In this document: piece by piece, positions 9,250 to 19,053 of the stretch
Position numbering within the stretch: the stretch's first letter is position 1
Layout: every line of letters begins with the position of its first letter
From: Voacanga thouarsii
Taxonomy: Eukaryota > Streptophyta > Magnoliopsida > Gentianales > Apocynaceae
DNA: 64,000 nt
Assembly: GCA_026120185.1 (NCBI GenBank)
Contig: JANUWF010001165.1
Span: 1,674,001-1,738,000 of the forward strand
Direction of reading: 5' to 3'
Notes under the pieces: generated by a model
Told to the model about the DNA's origin: nothing
The model's input: the letters and a program-made list of their open reading frames with translations, nothing else
The model's database searches: none
Translations under genes and position numbers: made by a program

Positions 9250-11419
9250 ACGTCTTGCAATATGTTTTCTAACAAGTTTAAATTTTTATTGTGAATTGTT
9301 CCAAGCATGTTCTGTGATTGAAAAATGTTTTCAATGGTGCGATTATGTCTCTGAAACATGTTTTCTGTTGACTTTATTTTCTATGTCTGAAAACGTTTCG
9401 TGCATAAGATAATAGTCATAAAGAAGTTATTTTTTAGACTGGGTTCTGTATGAAGAGTTTTCTGTATTGGTTTTGTTTGGATAAAAATTGTTTTCATCTT
9501 GATACAGAAGGCTTTCTCTAGTTCTGGTTTCATTCAGAAAAACCATTTGTGGATGTTTTTGGATTTGGAATTTGATGTGGGTTGAGTCCGTAGCACAATA
9601 TGCTTATGTAATAGTTACAGCATATTTTGAAAGTTGTCAAAAATTATTTTCTGTATGTGCTATAGGTTTTTTACAAGAAAAACGTTTTCTGTGAACATGT
9701 TTGTTGCCTTCCATTTCATCATATGAATTTAATCTTCTCTTTTGTTTTGTTTAAACTAGCAAATTGGTTGTTGTTTTGAGCTTCAAAATAGAAAAATTCT
9801 ACTGAGAATTGTTCTCACTAAACCGTTGTAGTAGATGAAGGCTCCAGAAATTGTTTCTGGAAAAATTTTTAAAACCCGCCGATTCTTCCAGACTGCAGCT
9901 GGCATCGGCTCTAGCTCCTAGTCAGCGCTAGTTCTGTGCTATTCTGCAACATCCATAAATCGTTTCTGGAAATTTTTTTTTTAAAAAAAACAGACTGTTG
10001 CCGGCGTTGCCTCTAGCTCCTAACCGGCGCCGGTTCTGTTCTGTTCTGTTCCGTGACATTCTAGCAATTAAGAAATTTTCTAAAATAAAATTTTGAAAGG
10101 GAAAGCTTTCATTTGATGAGATGTGGTAAAATAAAATTTTCTTTCAAGTGGGCACTGCCCCCTTGACCCCCGGTCGCTGACCGGCTAGCGGGACTGCCGT
10201 TATCGCTACCAAAGACAGGACTGCCATTATCGCTACCAGAGATAGGACCCAAAAGCATTTTCTCAAAATTAGTTTTGAGACAAACAATTTTATTTTTTCA
10301 AAATAATGATTTTAAAATTTTAAAATTAATGTATTTTTCTAAAATATTGATTTTAGAATTTATTTTATTTTTCAAAATAGTGATTTTGGAATAATAAAAA
10401 TTATATGTTTATTTTGTTTAAGCATAATTAATGGCATGGTGGATGGTTATGGACTAAAACCAATTATATCTGTTCATGCATTTTACAGTTTTAATTTTTT
10501 TTTTTTATGAAATAGGGCCTACGTGTCCTGTCTTCTCTAGAATTCTTGTGTAATTTTCTTCTCATCTAACTCCCCTCGAATGTAACTCAAGGTTTTCTCT
10601 CTTTAGGAAATTATGTAATTAGTTTACATAGGTTAGATAGGAGTAGAATTATTTTATTTTAGAGAAGGCAACCAAACCAAGGCGAGAAGGTAAGACCTTC
10701 TACTTAAATCATACTATGAACACGTAAGGTTAACTATATTAATTTTCTTTTATGGCTCAAAGAAATTAATTTAGGATACAATCCATAACCATACCATGTA
10801 ATCGCTCTATTATCATGATTATCAATTATGTGATTTATTGATTTTTATGCTTGTCATTTATTGAAATCACTAAAAGAAGCAAATCCCTCAATTAATATTA
10901 AACCTAATTCCTTTGGTTAATATAGTAAGAATGAGAGTCCTTTTTCGAGACCAGGTTGTTGGGCAAACCCAAGCCTACTCGACATCGGGCATGTTCAAGC
11001 TATGGTATTAAATTCCTGATTAATGGGTTGGGTTTAACTAAAATTCTTTATCCCGGTTGGGTAAACTCAAGCATAAAGAAATTTAGAGGAAACGTTGGAG
11101 TAGCCTTAAAGGCTTTAAGATTAAAAGTTGTTAATCACCCAATGATCCGGTAGTTACATACGATGTAATTGGTATTGGATACCTACCAATGAACTCAAGG
11201 GTGACTTGTTGGGCAAACCCAAGGTTATTCTTGAGGAATTTGGATACCGATCCACTAGGAAAGCTTCCAATGGGCTTTCCCAAATCAGTAGTGGAGGCTA
11301 TTGGTTTGAGTAAAATAGGGGAGTAAAAAATGTATTTAATTAAAGTCCTAATTATTTGCATATCATGTGCATATACAGTAGCTAATCCTCTCTATCTTTA
11401 CATCTAGGACACTTACATC
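9250..11419 (+). other. Long untranslated leader of X
   Basis: About 2.2 kb between PBS and gag without a credible gene, as is usual for Angela/BARE-like elements. It contains two GC-rich motif copies (about 9894-9945 and 9989-10065, core CCGGCGCCGGTTCTG), a doubled segment with GGACTGCCRTTATCGCTACC at 10190 and 10220, AT-rich sequence at 10260-10520, and two copies of the hairpin-forming TTGGGCAAACCCAAG (about 10968 and 11210). The paired hairpins are candidate RNA dimerisation or packaging structures; that function is inference. Confidence 0.7.
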
Positions 11420-12027
11420 ATGTCTACAAACCTAAACCTATGTAGAATCTTGGAAACCAACAAATTAACTGAATCAAACTACCTTGACTAGTATAGAAAC
11501 TTGAGAATCGTTCTCAAGTCGGAAAAGTTGCTCTACGTGTAGATGCTTCTATTCTGCCACCACCAGTTCAAGATACTCATGCTGATGAGCATGCTGTCCA
11601 CAAAAAGCACAAGGAGGATAGTGATATAGCATTCTGTATTATGCTAGCATCCATGACTCTCGAGCTGCAAAAACAGCACGAGCATATAGATGCTCAATCG
11701 ATCATACTACATCTTCGAGAGTTGTTTGATGCCCAAGCCAGAACTTAGAGATACGAGATCTCGAAGCAACTATTCCATTGCAAAATGGTAGAGGGTTCTT
11801 CTGTTGCCACTCATGGGCTAAATATGCTAGGCTTAATAGAAAAGCTTAGATCTTTCAGGTTCGCGATGGATCATGACTTAAGTATTGACTTAATTCTACA
11901 ATCTTTACCTAATAGTTTCTCATAATTTGTGATTAACTATTAGATGAACAAGAATGAGTCTTCCATTCTTGAGTTGATCAATCTTTTCAAAACTACAGAG
12001 TCCTCCATGAAGAAGGATTCCAATGTA
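11420..12027 (+). pseudogene. X gag, N-terminal part (UBN2-type copia Gag)
   Basis: Begins ATG at 11420. The frame reads as copia Gag: LETNKLTESNYLD near residue 12, then YRNLRIVLKSEKLLYV, IAFCIMLASMTLELQ, and near the end SSILELINLFKTTESSMKKD. Premature stops include TAG at 11489-11491 and 11540-11542; the first stands where a Trp codon is expected. Gag forms the virus-like particle in the cytoplasm. The CACTA transposon interrupts it after 12027, and the frame resumes after the GTA duplication at 25876. Confidence 0.85.
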
Positions 12028-12612
12028 GACTACAGGAAGAGTGACCTTTAGTGATAATGTAATATTATCACAAAATGCAGAAATGCTGTCACTAAAGACA
12101 TTTAGTGACAAAAAAATTGTTGTCACTTTAATGTCACTAAATCTATGTCGCTAAAGGTATAGAGTGACAACAACTTATTCTTGTCACTAAATGTTGACTT
12201 TTAGTGACAATATTCCGGTTGTCACAATGTAATCAACTATTAGTGACAACATTTCTACGTCACTAATTTGTTTCAAAGATCATCACTTTTACCAATATAT
12301 TGTCACTAATTGGTCACTCATTAGTGACAACAAACGCCTTGTCACTAATTGGCCATTCATTAGTGACAATATACGCCTCTATAGGAAAAAACTTCATTAG
12401 TGACAACGAAAAGTTGTCAATAAATATCAAATTGTTGTCACTAATCCCATTTAGTGAAAACAATAATTTGTCACAATGTTGTCACTAAATCACTATCGCT
12501 AAAGAGGGTGGGTGACAACAACTAAATCTCGTCAGTAAAGGTGAGTTTTCAATGACAAGAAATTGTTGTCACTAATGCCTTTAGACAATAGTGACAACAA
12601 AAGTTATCACTA
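12028..12612. repeat. CACTA left subterminal repeat region
   Basis: Many copies of TTAGTGACA and its complement TGTCACTAA in both orientations, spaced roughly 15-40 bases, with inter-copy segments that are themselves semi-palindromic. Such arrays are bound by the TNPA-type protein in En/Spm elements. The short frames here are by-products. Confidence 0.88.
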
Positions 12613-12646
12613 TTTTTCTATGGCTATTATCACTATTTGTCCAATT
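12613..12646 (+). repeat. 35-bp direct repeat, left copy, flanking the VPS29 segment
   Basis: Starts TTTTTCTATGGCTATTATCA; a close copy lies at 13645-13682 and starts TTTTTGCTATAGCTATTGTC. The two bracket about 1 kb that holds the VPS29 exon with its 3'UTR and intron sequence, suggesting that segment was inserted into, or duplicated, a piece of the transposon. Confidence 0.7.
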
Positions 12647-12948
12647 AGACAGTTTTTCTTATTTTTCTTCCCCCCTGTTCTCTTGCACACACGTATGCAC
12701 ACACACAGAGAAGCAAAAGTTTTAGTATACCAATCTTTTGAACAGTTTATGTTAGTTGACAAAGATTTTGCAGCAAAATAAGAGGCTATCGTGCAAACTG
12801 TGATACTGAAGAATTCGAATATAAGCTGCACAATTATGACAAAAAATACCAGAGAAAATGGCAAGAAAATTTAAAGGGCAAAGAGAACCACAAAAGAAGA
12901 GAGAGATGTTTCATACAAAGGCCTAAAGCTAAAAATTAGAATCCTGGG

Positions 12949-13244
12949 TCAATGAGCAGAATGTGCTGAAGTTGTGCTTGTCTTCTTAAAGTCTATCTTA
13001 TCAACCTTCACCTCTCCATCAATGCCTTCATAAACATAAACAACCACATGAAGGCCATCAATGTCCATCAGGATGAAACTTGGGTTCACGTCATAGGTAA
13101 TGCTGCTATATGCACTAGTGGCAGACCCGGGATTTATAACAACTCCAGCCTCATGCTTATAGGCCTTGAACTTGTGAGTGTGACCACTAACTAGAATATC
13201 CACATCTAGCTGTCTCTGAAGCATGGCTAGAGAACCAAGATCTC
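12949..13244 (-). pseudogene. VPS29: Captured last exon of a VPS29-like gene
   Basis: The minus-strand frame gives about 97 residues matching the C-terminal half of plant VPS29, the phosphoesterase-fold subunit of the retromer cargo-recognition complex (endosome-to-trans-Golgi sorting). Visible are QLDVDILVSGHTHKF with the conserved GHTH motif, VVINPGSATSAYSS, FILMDIDGLHVVVYVYE and DGEVKVDKIDFKKTS, ending in a proper stop at 12949-12951. Just upstream (about 13245-13260) an AG acceptor-like junction is followed by non-coding, intron-like sequence to about 13640. About 300 bases downstream look like 3'UTR. Full-length VPS29 is about 190 residues, so the N-terminal half is absent. Its place between a 35-bp direct repeat inside a CACTA element marks transposon capture, not a resident gene. 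The frame is uninterrupted, so capture is fairly recent or the exon is constrained. Confidence 0.88.
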
Positions 13245-13644
13245 CAATCAGTAAAAAGCACATTTAAAAAATAAAATTAAAAAAAAAGCAGGGTACAATA
13301 AAGCCTTCTGATAAATGATGTGCAACCCATGGTTATGACATTTGAAAGGTGGATATACACATTAAAAGGGATAACTGAAAGGCGTTCCTCCATGCTCTGC
13401 TCTCCTGGTGTTGCAACCACCATGGAAAAGAGTGAAGGATGGAGGAGAAAGAAAAGTAGTATGCTAGGCTGATAATGATATCAGATCTTCATAGTGTGCA
13501 TAGGATCAAAGTAAACTATAATGCAGAATGCACAATAAAAATGATTAGGAGACTAAGAAAAGGCAGATCCAAACAGTATTGCTACAATGGCAACAAAAGG
13601 AAACCGTGTGGCATAAACTAAGGTTAAACTGTCCAATTGTAAGT

Positions 13645-13682
13645 GTTTTTGCTATAGCTATTGTCACTATTTTTGTCCAATT
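13645..13682 (+). repeat. 35-bp direct repeat, right copy
   Basis: Right partner of 12613-12646; it marks the other edge of the captured VPS29 segment. Confidence 0.7.
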
Positions 13683-13689
13683 GTGAATG

Positions 13690-15105
13690 AACAAGCATCA
13701 ATGGCAACAAAATAGAAGTAGAGGAAAAACAATACTAACTACAAGTACATTAACTTGCCATTACCATGTTTCATGTTTCCTTCTTGTCTTCGATTGCATT
13801 ATAGCCTCATGCTACCTTGTTCAATTCCTCAATCAAGTGATAGGTATTGATTTTTATATCAACTTTTAATGTTTGGATTAAATTAGTTCCATTTGCTCAT
13901 GTATATTAGATAATTATTCCATTTAATATTCCAATAGGCTAGTTTCAATGCTTCTTGTTATTTTCAATTCCTTAGTGCCATATACACTACGAAAATGATT
14001 GACTTATTTACCTATAAACTGCTCTTAGCATTTTTCCTTGGAGAATCTCTCAAATACTTCATCAATAAATTATCTAATTCTTTGATCAAATTTTGAAAGA
14101 AGAAGCTTCCAATTTCACAACATTGCCACAAGCTTTGCAAAGCTACAATCTAGTTTTCACACACAATTTCCTACAAGAAACTGATCAAGCACTTCACAAA
14201 AAAAAAAAAAAAAAACTATCCTATAATTATTTGTTGTTTAGAACTCAGAGATTTTAAGCCTTTGTGTTCATTATTTTAAAACTATCAAGCACTCATCAAA
14301 CTGTGTCAACCAATTTTCGAAATAATTATCTCCTAGAATGCAAACTTTATTTCAACAAGCATTAGGTCCAACCATATCTACTCAATTCGGACTATGTATT
14401 TGTATTGAATTTGATCAAGACAACATATATTATGGTTGAAAATTTATGAATATCAATTATCAATTTGTCACTTGATAATGTGTCGAGCAATCACAATTCA
14501 TTAGAATTTCACTCAATTCTTCAATTCACTTAACAAGAGCTCATCAAAACCCATCATAGATGCCTTCAACATATTTTTTACTAGTATTTCCAACCACTAT
14601 TTATCAACAAATACAAATTATATAAATTTACAAAGCGTAAATGAATGAACTACTCAATTTTCTACCAACTAAAGAATAATGGGTTATAACTTCATTTTTT
14701 CATATCAAAACTCATTCAAAACAAGTGTAAATCACTTCTAAAATGTATTTCTAAGGAGAACAAAACTTCTTTGTACAGGATAAACATGATTCATTCAAGA
14801 AACTCACAAAACAAAGTTATGAAAATGGAATTTCACATGGTAAAACACACCAGCAACTGTAAATTAATTGTAAAATGCCCAATGCGTGAAGTTCCAAGAA
14901 ATTATATTAAGGAATAAAAACATACTCTTGTACACTTCATGCCAAAATAGTGATATGCTCCATCTTTGTTCCAATTATCTAAAAATAGCAAAAGAATAAC
15001 AAAGTAAGAAATATTAACTAGTAATTCAATAAATTTGCAAAATGTACTTCAATTTTTAAAAAAGTGTAATGGGAAACCTTCAATTTACATTAAAATGATG
15101 CCAAA
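13690..15105. other. AT-rich CACTA interior, no gene seen
   Basis: No recognisable coding sequence, only short frames. A run of about 18 A lies near 14199-14216. Wording such as CACAACATTGCCACAAGC hints at diverged intergenic or intronic DNA. Left of the transposase stop it may include that gene's 3' region. Confidence 0.5.
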
Positions 15106-15720
15106 CTACTCTTCAGTTCTTCTCATCTGTGCTAATATAGTTTTCAGAAGATCATTTATCTTTTGTTGCTCTTCCTGCAAAAGTTTGATCTCTTCCTTCA
15201 TTTCAGCAACTTGTTGGTCTACTTCTTCTCTCTTGTGCTTATTGTCTTCTATCTCTAGAATATGATGATCCTCATAGAATGATCTTAGCAGCTTCTTACT
15301 TGCTCCTCTACCATGTATGTACCCTGGTAAGTGGCCAATAGTTTCCTCGCAAATTTCAGCCGAGCTTATTCAAGTTGTGAGGTGCTTTTTTTCTTTTCTC
15401 CTAAACAATAAGATTACTGAATTGTCAAATAAAGTTATAGATCCTAAACAGTGATATTATTAGACATTCTTCATATCTCTTGCTTTCTTATTCACAAAGG
15501 TTTTCTTTTTCTTAGAGAACTGAGTGAGCTCATAGATCTCAATATCATCAAGATCCTTACCCTCCTTCCTTTGCTAAAAAATCAGAAGACAAATAATTAT
15601 TTCCCTCTTCTTTGGACAGTGATTTATGGTATATAAATGCTTAATAAAGTTAGTTTTTACCCTTTCATCATGCAAACGTGCAATAGATCTTGTCCCAATT
15701 GTATATGGTACGGCAAACTT
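15106..15720 (-). pseudogene. Decayed CACTA Transposase_24 (TNPA/Ptta-type) gene, C-terminal exons
   Basis: Three minus-strand blocks fit the C-terminal part of the plant Transposase_24 family (PF03004), proteins that bind CACTA subterminal repeats. Block 1 (about 15661-15720): KFAVPYTIGTRSIARLHDER, ending at a GT donor. Block 2 (about 15476-15573), after an AG acceptor: GKDLDDIEIYELTQF and KKTFVNKKARDM. Block 3 (15106-15400), after another AG: SSAEICEETIGHLPGYIHG, then a Lys/Glu/Gln-rich coiled coil (EEVDQQVAEMKEEIKLLQEE) and stop TAG at 15106-15108. Splice sites are inferred. Block 3 has an in-frame TGA just before SSAEIC and a phase break, so the gene is dead. The N-terminal part was not recognised. 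Confidence 0.75.
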
Positions 15721-16265
15721 CTACAACCTCCTTCTTCCTTGTAATCTACTATCAAACTCCAAATAAACCATGCCAAGTCTCCAAGAAAATTTTAACATCA
15801 AAAGGGAATGCAAGAAATGTAGGAGCGGGCATAGCTTTAAAATAATGAGAATAGGTACAAATGTGGAGGCATATTACATAAATTTGGTTTCACATTTTCT
15901 TCTGTTTAATCCAAACTTCATGTTAATTAGCAACATAACATCAATTTGCCAATATACCTATATATCAACTCTGGCTTAAAAGTGATCAGTTGATCACAAA
16001 TCAGCAAGGCAACAAAACAGTACTATGATTCAAGTTAACATTTTTTGCTCTCAATCCGTGCCAAAATGTCAAAAAGAGTAAGGATTAAATTTTGAACAAT
16101 CTCAAGCAAAAATTTCATGTGGCTATTCCAATACTACATGAACACAAGATATATGGCTATAACAAAGTAAGGGCCAAATCCAACATAAGGAATGATATTG
16201 AAGACAAATTACTAAAGAACTAATATTAAAAAAAGATAATAGATAATCAAATATTGCATATTATC

Positions 16266-16421
16266 GAACACTGCGAGATGAAGAGCCCAAATATCGGTGT
16301 ATCCGAACCATACAGAAGCCAATCGAAGAGTGCCCACCAACATTAACCACCATCCTAGGAGCTTCATCTCCCCTTTGCCTTCTCTCTCAATTTCTGGCTT
16401 TTGTTGTTTTCGTACTGACAT
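16266..16421 (-). pseudogene. ERG28: Captured first exon of an ERG28-like gene
   Basis: From an ATG at 16365-16367 (minus strand) the frame reads MKLLG then WWLMLVGTLRLASVWFG and DIWALHLAVF. This is the N-terminus and first transmembrane region of plant ERG28, an ER membrane scaffold of the sterol C4-demethylation complex. Homology stops after LAVF at about 16266, near the exon end expected in plant genes, and stops soon follow. A second in-frame ATG upstream at 16419-16421 adds 18 residues and is probably 5'UTR. The fragment is about 34 residues of a roughly 130-residue protein. A G-rich tract follows directly upstream (16440-16741) and may be captured promoter or 5'UTR. The exon lies on the same strand as the transposase relic and the VPS29 exon. 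Confidence 0.82.
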
Positions 16422-16439
16422 GTTTGGGAATTAGGACTC

Positions 16440-16741
16440 GAAAACTGAATTTTTATGTTTGAGAGGGGGCTGGCTTAAATCTGGTGGGGAGGGGGGTGAT
16501 TTTTTCAGATCTGGTATGGGAGGGGGCTAGCCGCCACGGGAAGGGGGGACTGGCCGCCGCGGGGTCAGCTGACAGATAGGGAAGCAAGGTGGGTGGGTGC
16601 TAGGGTAGGGGAAGCCGCGGGGTGGGAGGCTGCAGCATGAAGGGGCCGCAGGGTGGGGCTGCGGGAGGGATGGGTGGCGCAGGTGGCCTGTCGCAGGGTG
16701 GGTGGGTGGGCTGCCGGTGGGGTATTGCGGGCGGGTGGCTC
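16440..16741. other. G-rich tract upstream of the ERG28 exon (left part)
   Basis: About 300 bases dominated by runs of three to six G with several CpG-containing blocks (GCCGCCGCGGGG, GAAGCCGCGGGG), in sharp contrast with AT-rich surroundings. The many G runs could fold into G-quadruplexes on the plus strand. Its place just upstream of the captured ERG28 start is consistent with a captured promoter region (inference). The tract is split by a solo LTR and resumes at 18267. Confidence 0.7.
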
Positions 16742-18266
16742 TGTTAGAATTCGTGGACTCCTAAACGCGGAAAATATCTACGAATCCCTTCCGAAGATCC
16801 AAGTAAACGATTAAGAAGATCGTAGGTTTGCAGATTTACCTCTGTTATGTGTAATCGATATCCTTCAATTCCAATTGTGCTGCTGTGCGTGCAACCCGAA
16901 CGATCACCAGACGCTGCAGTTGTGCGAACGTCCTCTATCGGATACACACCGCGAACTCACTCGTCACCTGGGGAGTGCTAGCGCCTAGGGTTTTTGAGAG
17001 GCTTATTTTTCTGGTGGATGAAGGCACGAATTTTTACAACAGAATTTGCACACATAAGAAGATGGCTAGGGTTTTCTTAAAAATCCACTCCGAACTTCTT
17101 AGAGTCCAACCTTAATAATATCTTATCGTATTTTAATTTAAATTTAAATTAAATTAAAACTGATACGATAAGATTCTGCCATTATCTTGGTAATTTAACT
17201 AATTAATTTATCGAGTCAGATTCTTATAATCTGGACATCATTCAGATACATCAAATGTGGACATATTTCCAGATTCATTGTATCTGGTAGATTTTCTAAG
17301 TTCGATTAACTTAGACATGTTTCCAGATTCATCGAATCCAGTTACCAGAAAATAACCTAACAAGTTCGCTTATTGTGTGACATTATAGGTTCATTTAACA
17401 CTGGCAGTGTGCCCAAATCAAATTTAAATGGCTCACAAGTTATAAGCGGTTTCTAGCAAAACATTATAACTATCCAGGTTAAATGAAGATCGGTGATCTC
17501 TTTGAACCAAACCATAATTTTATATTTAGTCATTTTGTCACATGATATCCAGATTAAGCATAAGGCACGGAGCATGTCATCCTTATTAAGCTCAATCAAT
17601 TATTTCTTGATTTCATAGTAGACTGTTCAAACAAATGATATCAATATCTTAGATTGATATATTTGAACACGGCCTTGCATTTTAACAATCTAACTTATCA
17701 AGGGGCCCATGGATATTTCTCCCATAATTGAGAGGGACAAATTCCTTCACAATCAATCATATTCCTCTTCTCGATTTATTATATATCCAATAGTAGTCTA
17801 ATTTATTATCTAATTAAAGACAACTTTAGACAATGTCAAAATATAGAATTTATCAAGTAGGAAACTATGATGAATTTAGGTCAAAGGACTTTTAATATTA
17901 TTATGGCTAGAAAATACTTATGACATGTTCCATGAGGTACTCTCACAGTGGGTCATATCCAATACAATGTTCTCTAACATTTATTTATGTTTTGACTTGA
18001 TATCACAAATATCCATGACCAATAAAACATAGCCATCCAGTCACAAATATACTAATCTTAATTTATTATTGTTCCAATAATAATAAACGATCAGGGACAA
18101 ATTTAGAATAGTCATTGTATTCATTGTTGGGTTTTACTATCAAGTCACGTACTTGATGACCACAAAACAAAACGCACTATTCATGAAAAGGAAAACCTCA
18201 TATTATTATATAAAACATAACGACAATAGTATAAGTACAAATTGACTCTAGGGCATATCCCCAACA
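16742..18266 (-). mobile_element. Copia solo LTR, minus orientation (TSD GGCTC)
   Basis: 1525 bp, plus-strand ends TGTTAGAATTCG and GCATATCCCCAACA, flanked by GGCTC at 16737-16741 and 18267-18271. Read on the minus strand it starts TGTTGGGGATATGCCCTAGA, clearly related to the X/Y LTR start and to the Angela/BARE LTR wording, but a distinct family. It splits the G-rich tract of the CACTA element. There is no PBS or pol, so it is a solo LTR. Confidence 0.9.
17120..17174. repeat. Perfect 12-bp inverted repeat with AT palindromic loop
   Basis: ATCTTATCGTAT at 17120-17131 is the exact reverse complement of ATACGATAAGAT at 17163-17174. The intervening bases are themselves TTTAAATT-type palindromes, so the whole can form a long hairpin within the solo LTR. 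Confidence 0.85.
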
Positions 18267-18415
18267 GGCTCCGGGTGGCTGGGCTATGGGTGTATGGGCT
18301 GTAGGGGTGCCAGGGGAAGAGAAAGTCAAGACAGGGGGCTCCGGGGGTAGGGGAAGTCAAGACGGGGGACACCAGCTTCGGGGGTTGCGGGAGGGTAGGA
18401 GGAGTATTTTGATTT
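18267..18415. other. G-rich tract, right part
   Basis: Continuation of 16440-16741 after the solo LTR: CCGGGTGGCTGGGC, AGGGGGCTCCGGGGG, TTCGGGGGTTGCGGG. It ends where AT-rich sequence begins. No gene is seen. Confidence 0.65.
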
Positions 18416-18481
18416 TATCAATTCCAAATCATCTCTTTAAATATATTCTATTTATGAAATAAAATTCCCCCTATACATATA

Positions 18482-18483
<2 letters not shown>

Positions 18484-18548
<65 letters not shown>

Positions 18549-18812
18549 TGTATACTAGATAATGTTTTTTGTTTACTATATATGTATATATTCTATATGC
18601 AACATATATAGTAATTTTATATACTATATATACACTTAAACATATTTTTTGTTTTTTGTGTATATATGTACATGATATATATGTATATATATAGTAGTAT
18701 ATGTATTACATTTGTTATATATATACCAATATACTATGTAAGCATGTTTACACATAGATATAGAATATATATATACACAACACACATAGACGTGTATATC
18801 TATATATGTATA

Positions 18813-18847
<35 letters not shown>

Positions 18848-18860
18848 TACTTATTTATTT
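18484..18860. repeat. (TA)n(CA)n microsatellite and TA-rich region
   Basis: About 42 bases of TA repeats run into CA repeats (to 18548), followed by about 300 bases of TATATA/GTATAT blocks and a short TTTA run. Low-complexity DNA, no gene. Confidence 0.9.
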
Positions 18861-18920
18861 ATTTATGTACCTCCATTTTCTATACAACTATATCTATATT
18901 TATCAATACATATCTTTTAA

Positions 18921-19010
18921 AACCCCACTACCTATGAACCCTATTAGGGCTGGGATGTTGCCCCATCCACAGGACAATGGGTCTTTATAACTAGGACTCA
19001 TAAAAGCAAC
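18921..19010 (-). repeat. Relic of a long-LTR 3' end (L-family)
   Basis: Contains TATTAGGGCTGGGATG, GCCCCATCCACAGGACAA and GGGTCTTTATAACTAGG, matching the first about 90 bases of L4 (46867 onward, minus orientation). Only the terminal segment survives and no TSD is visible. Confidence 0.7.
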
Positions 19011-19053
19011 AAAAGAAATAGCTCAAAATTAAACTTAATACAACCCAAGCATG

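Noticed and set aside
12949..13263. A functional small VPS29 gene
   Set aside because: Only the C-terminal half is present, it begins at an acceptor-like junction without a promoter, and it lies inside a CACTA transposon. Annotated as a captured exon.
16212..16421. A complete 69-residue membrane protein gene
   Set aside because: Homology to ERG28 stops after about 34 residues and the remainder is AT-rich read-through, so a first-exon fragment is the better call.
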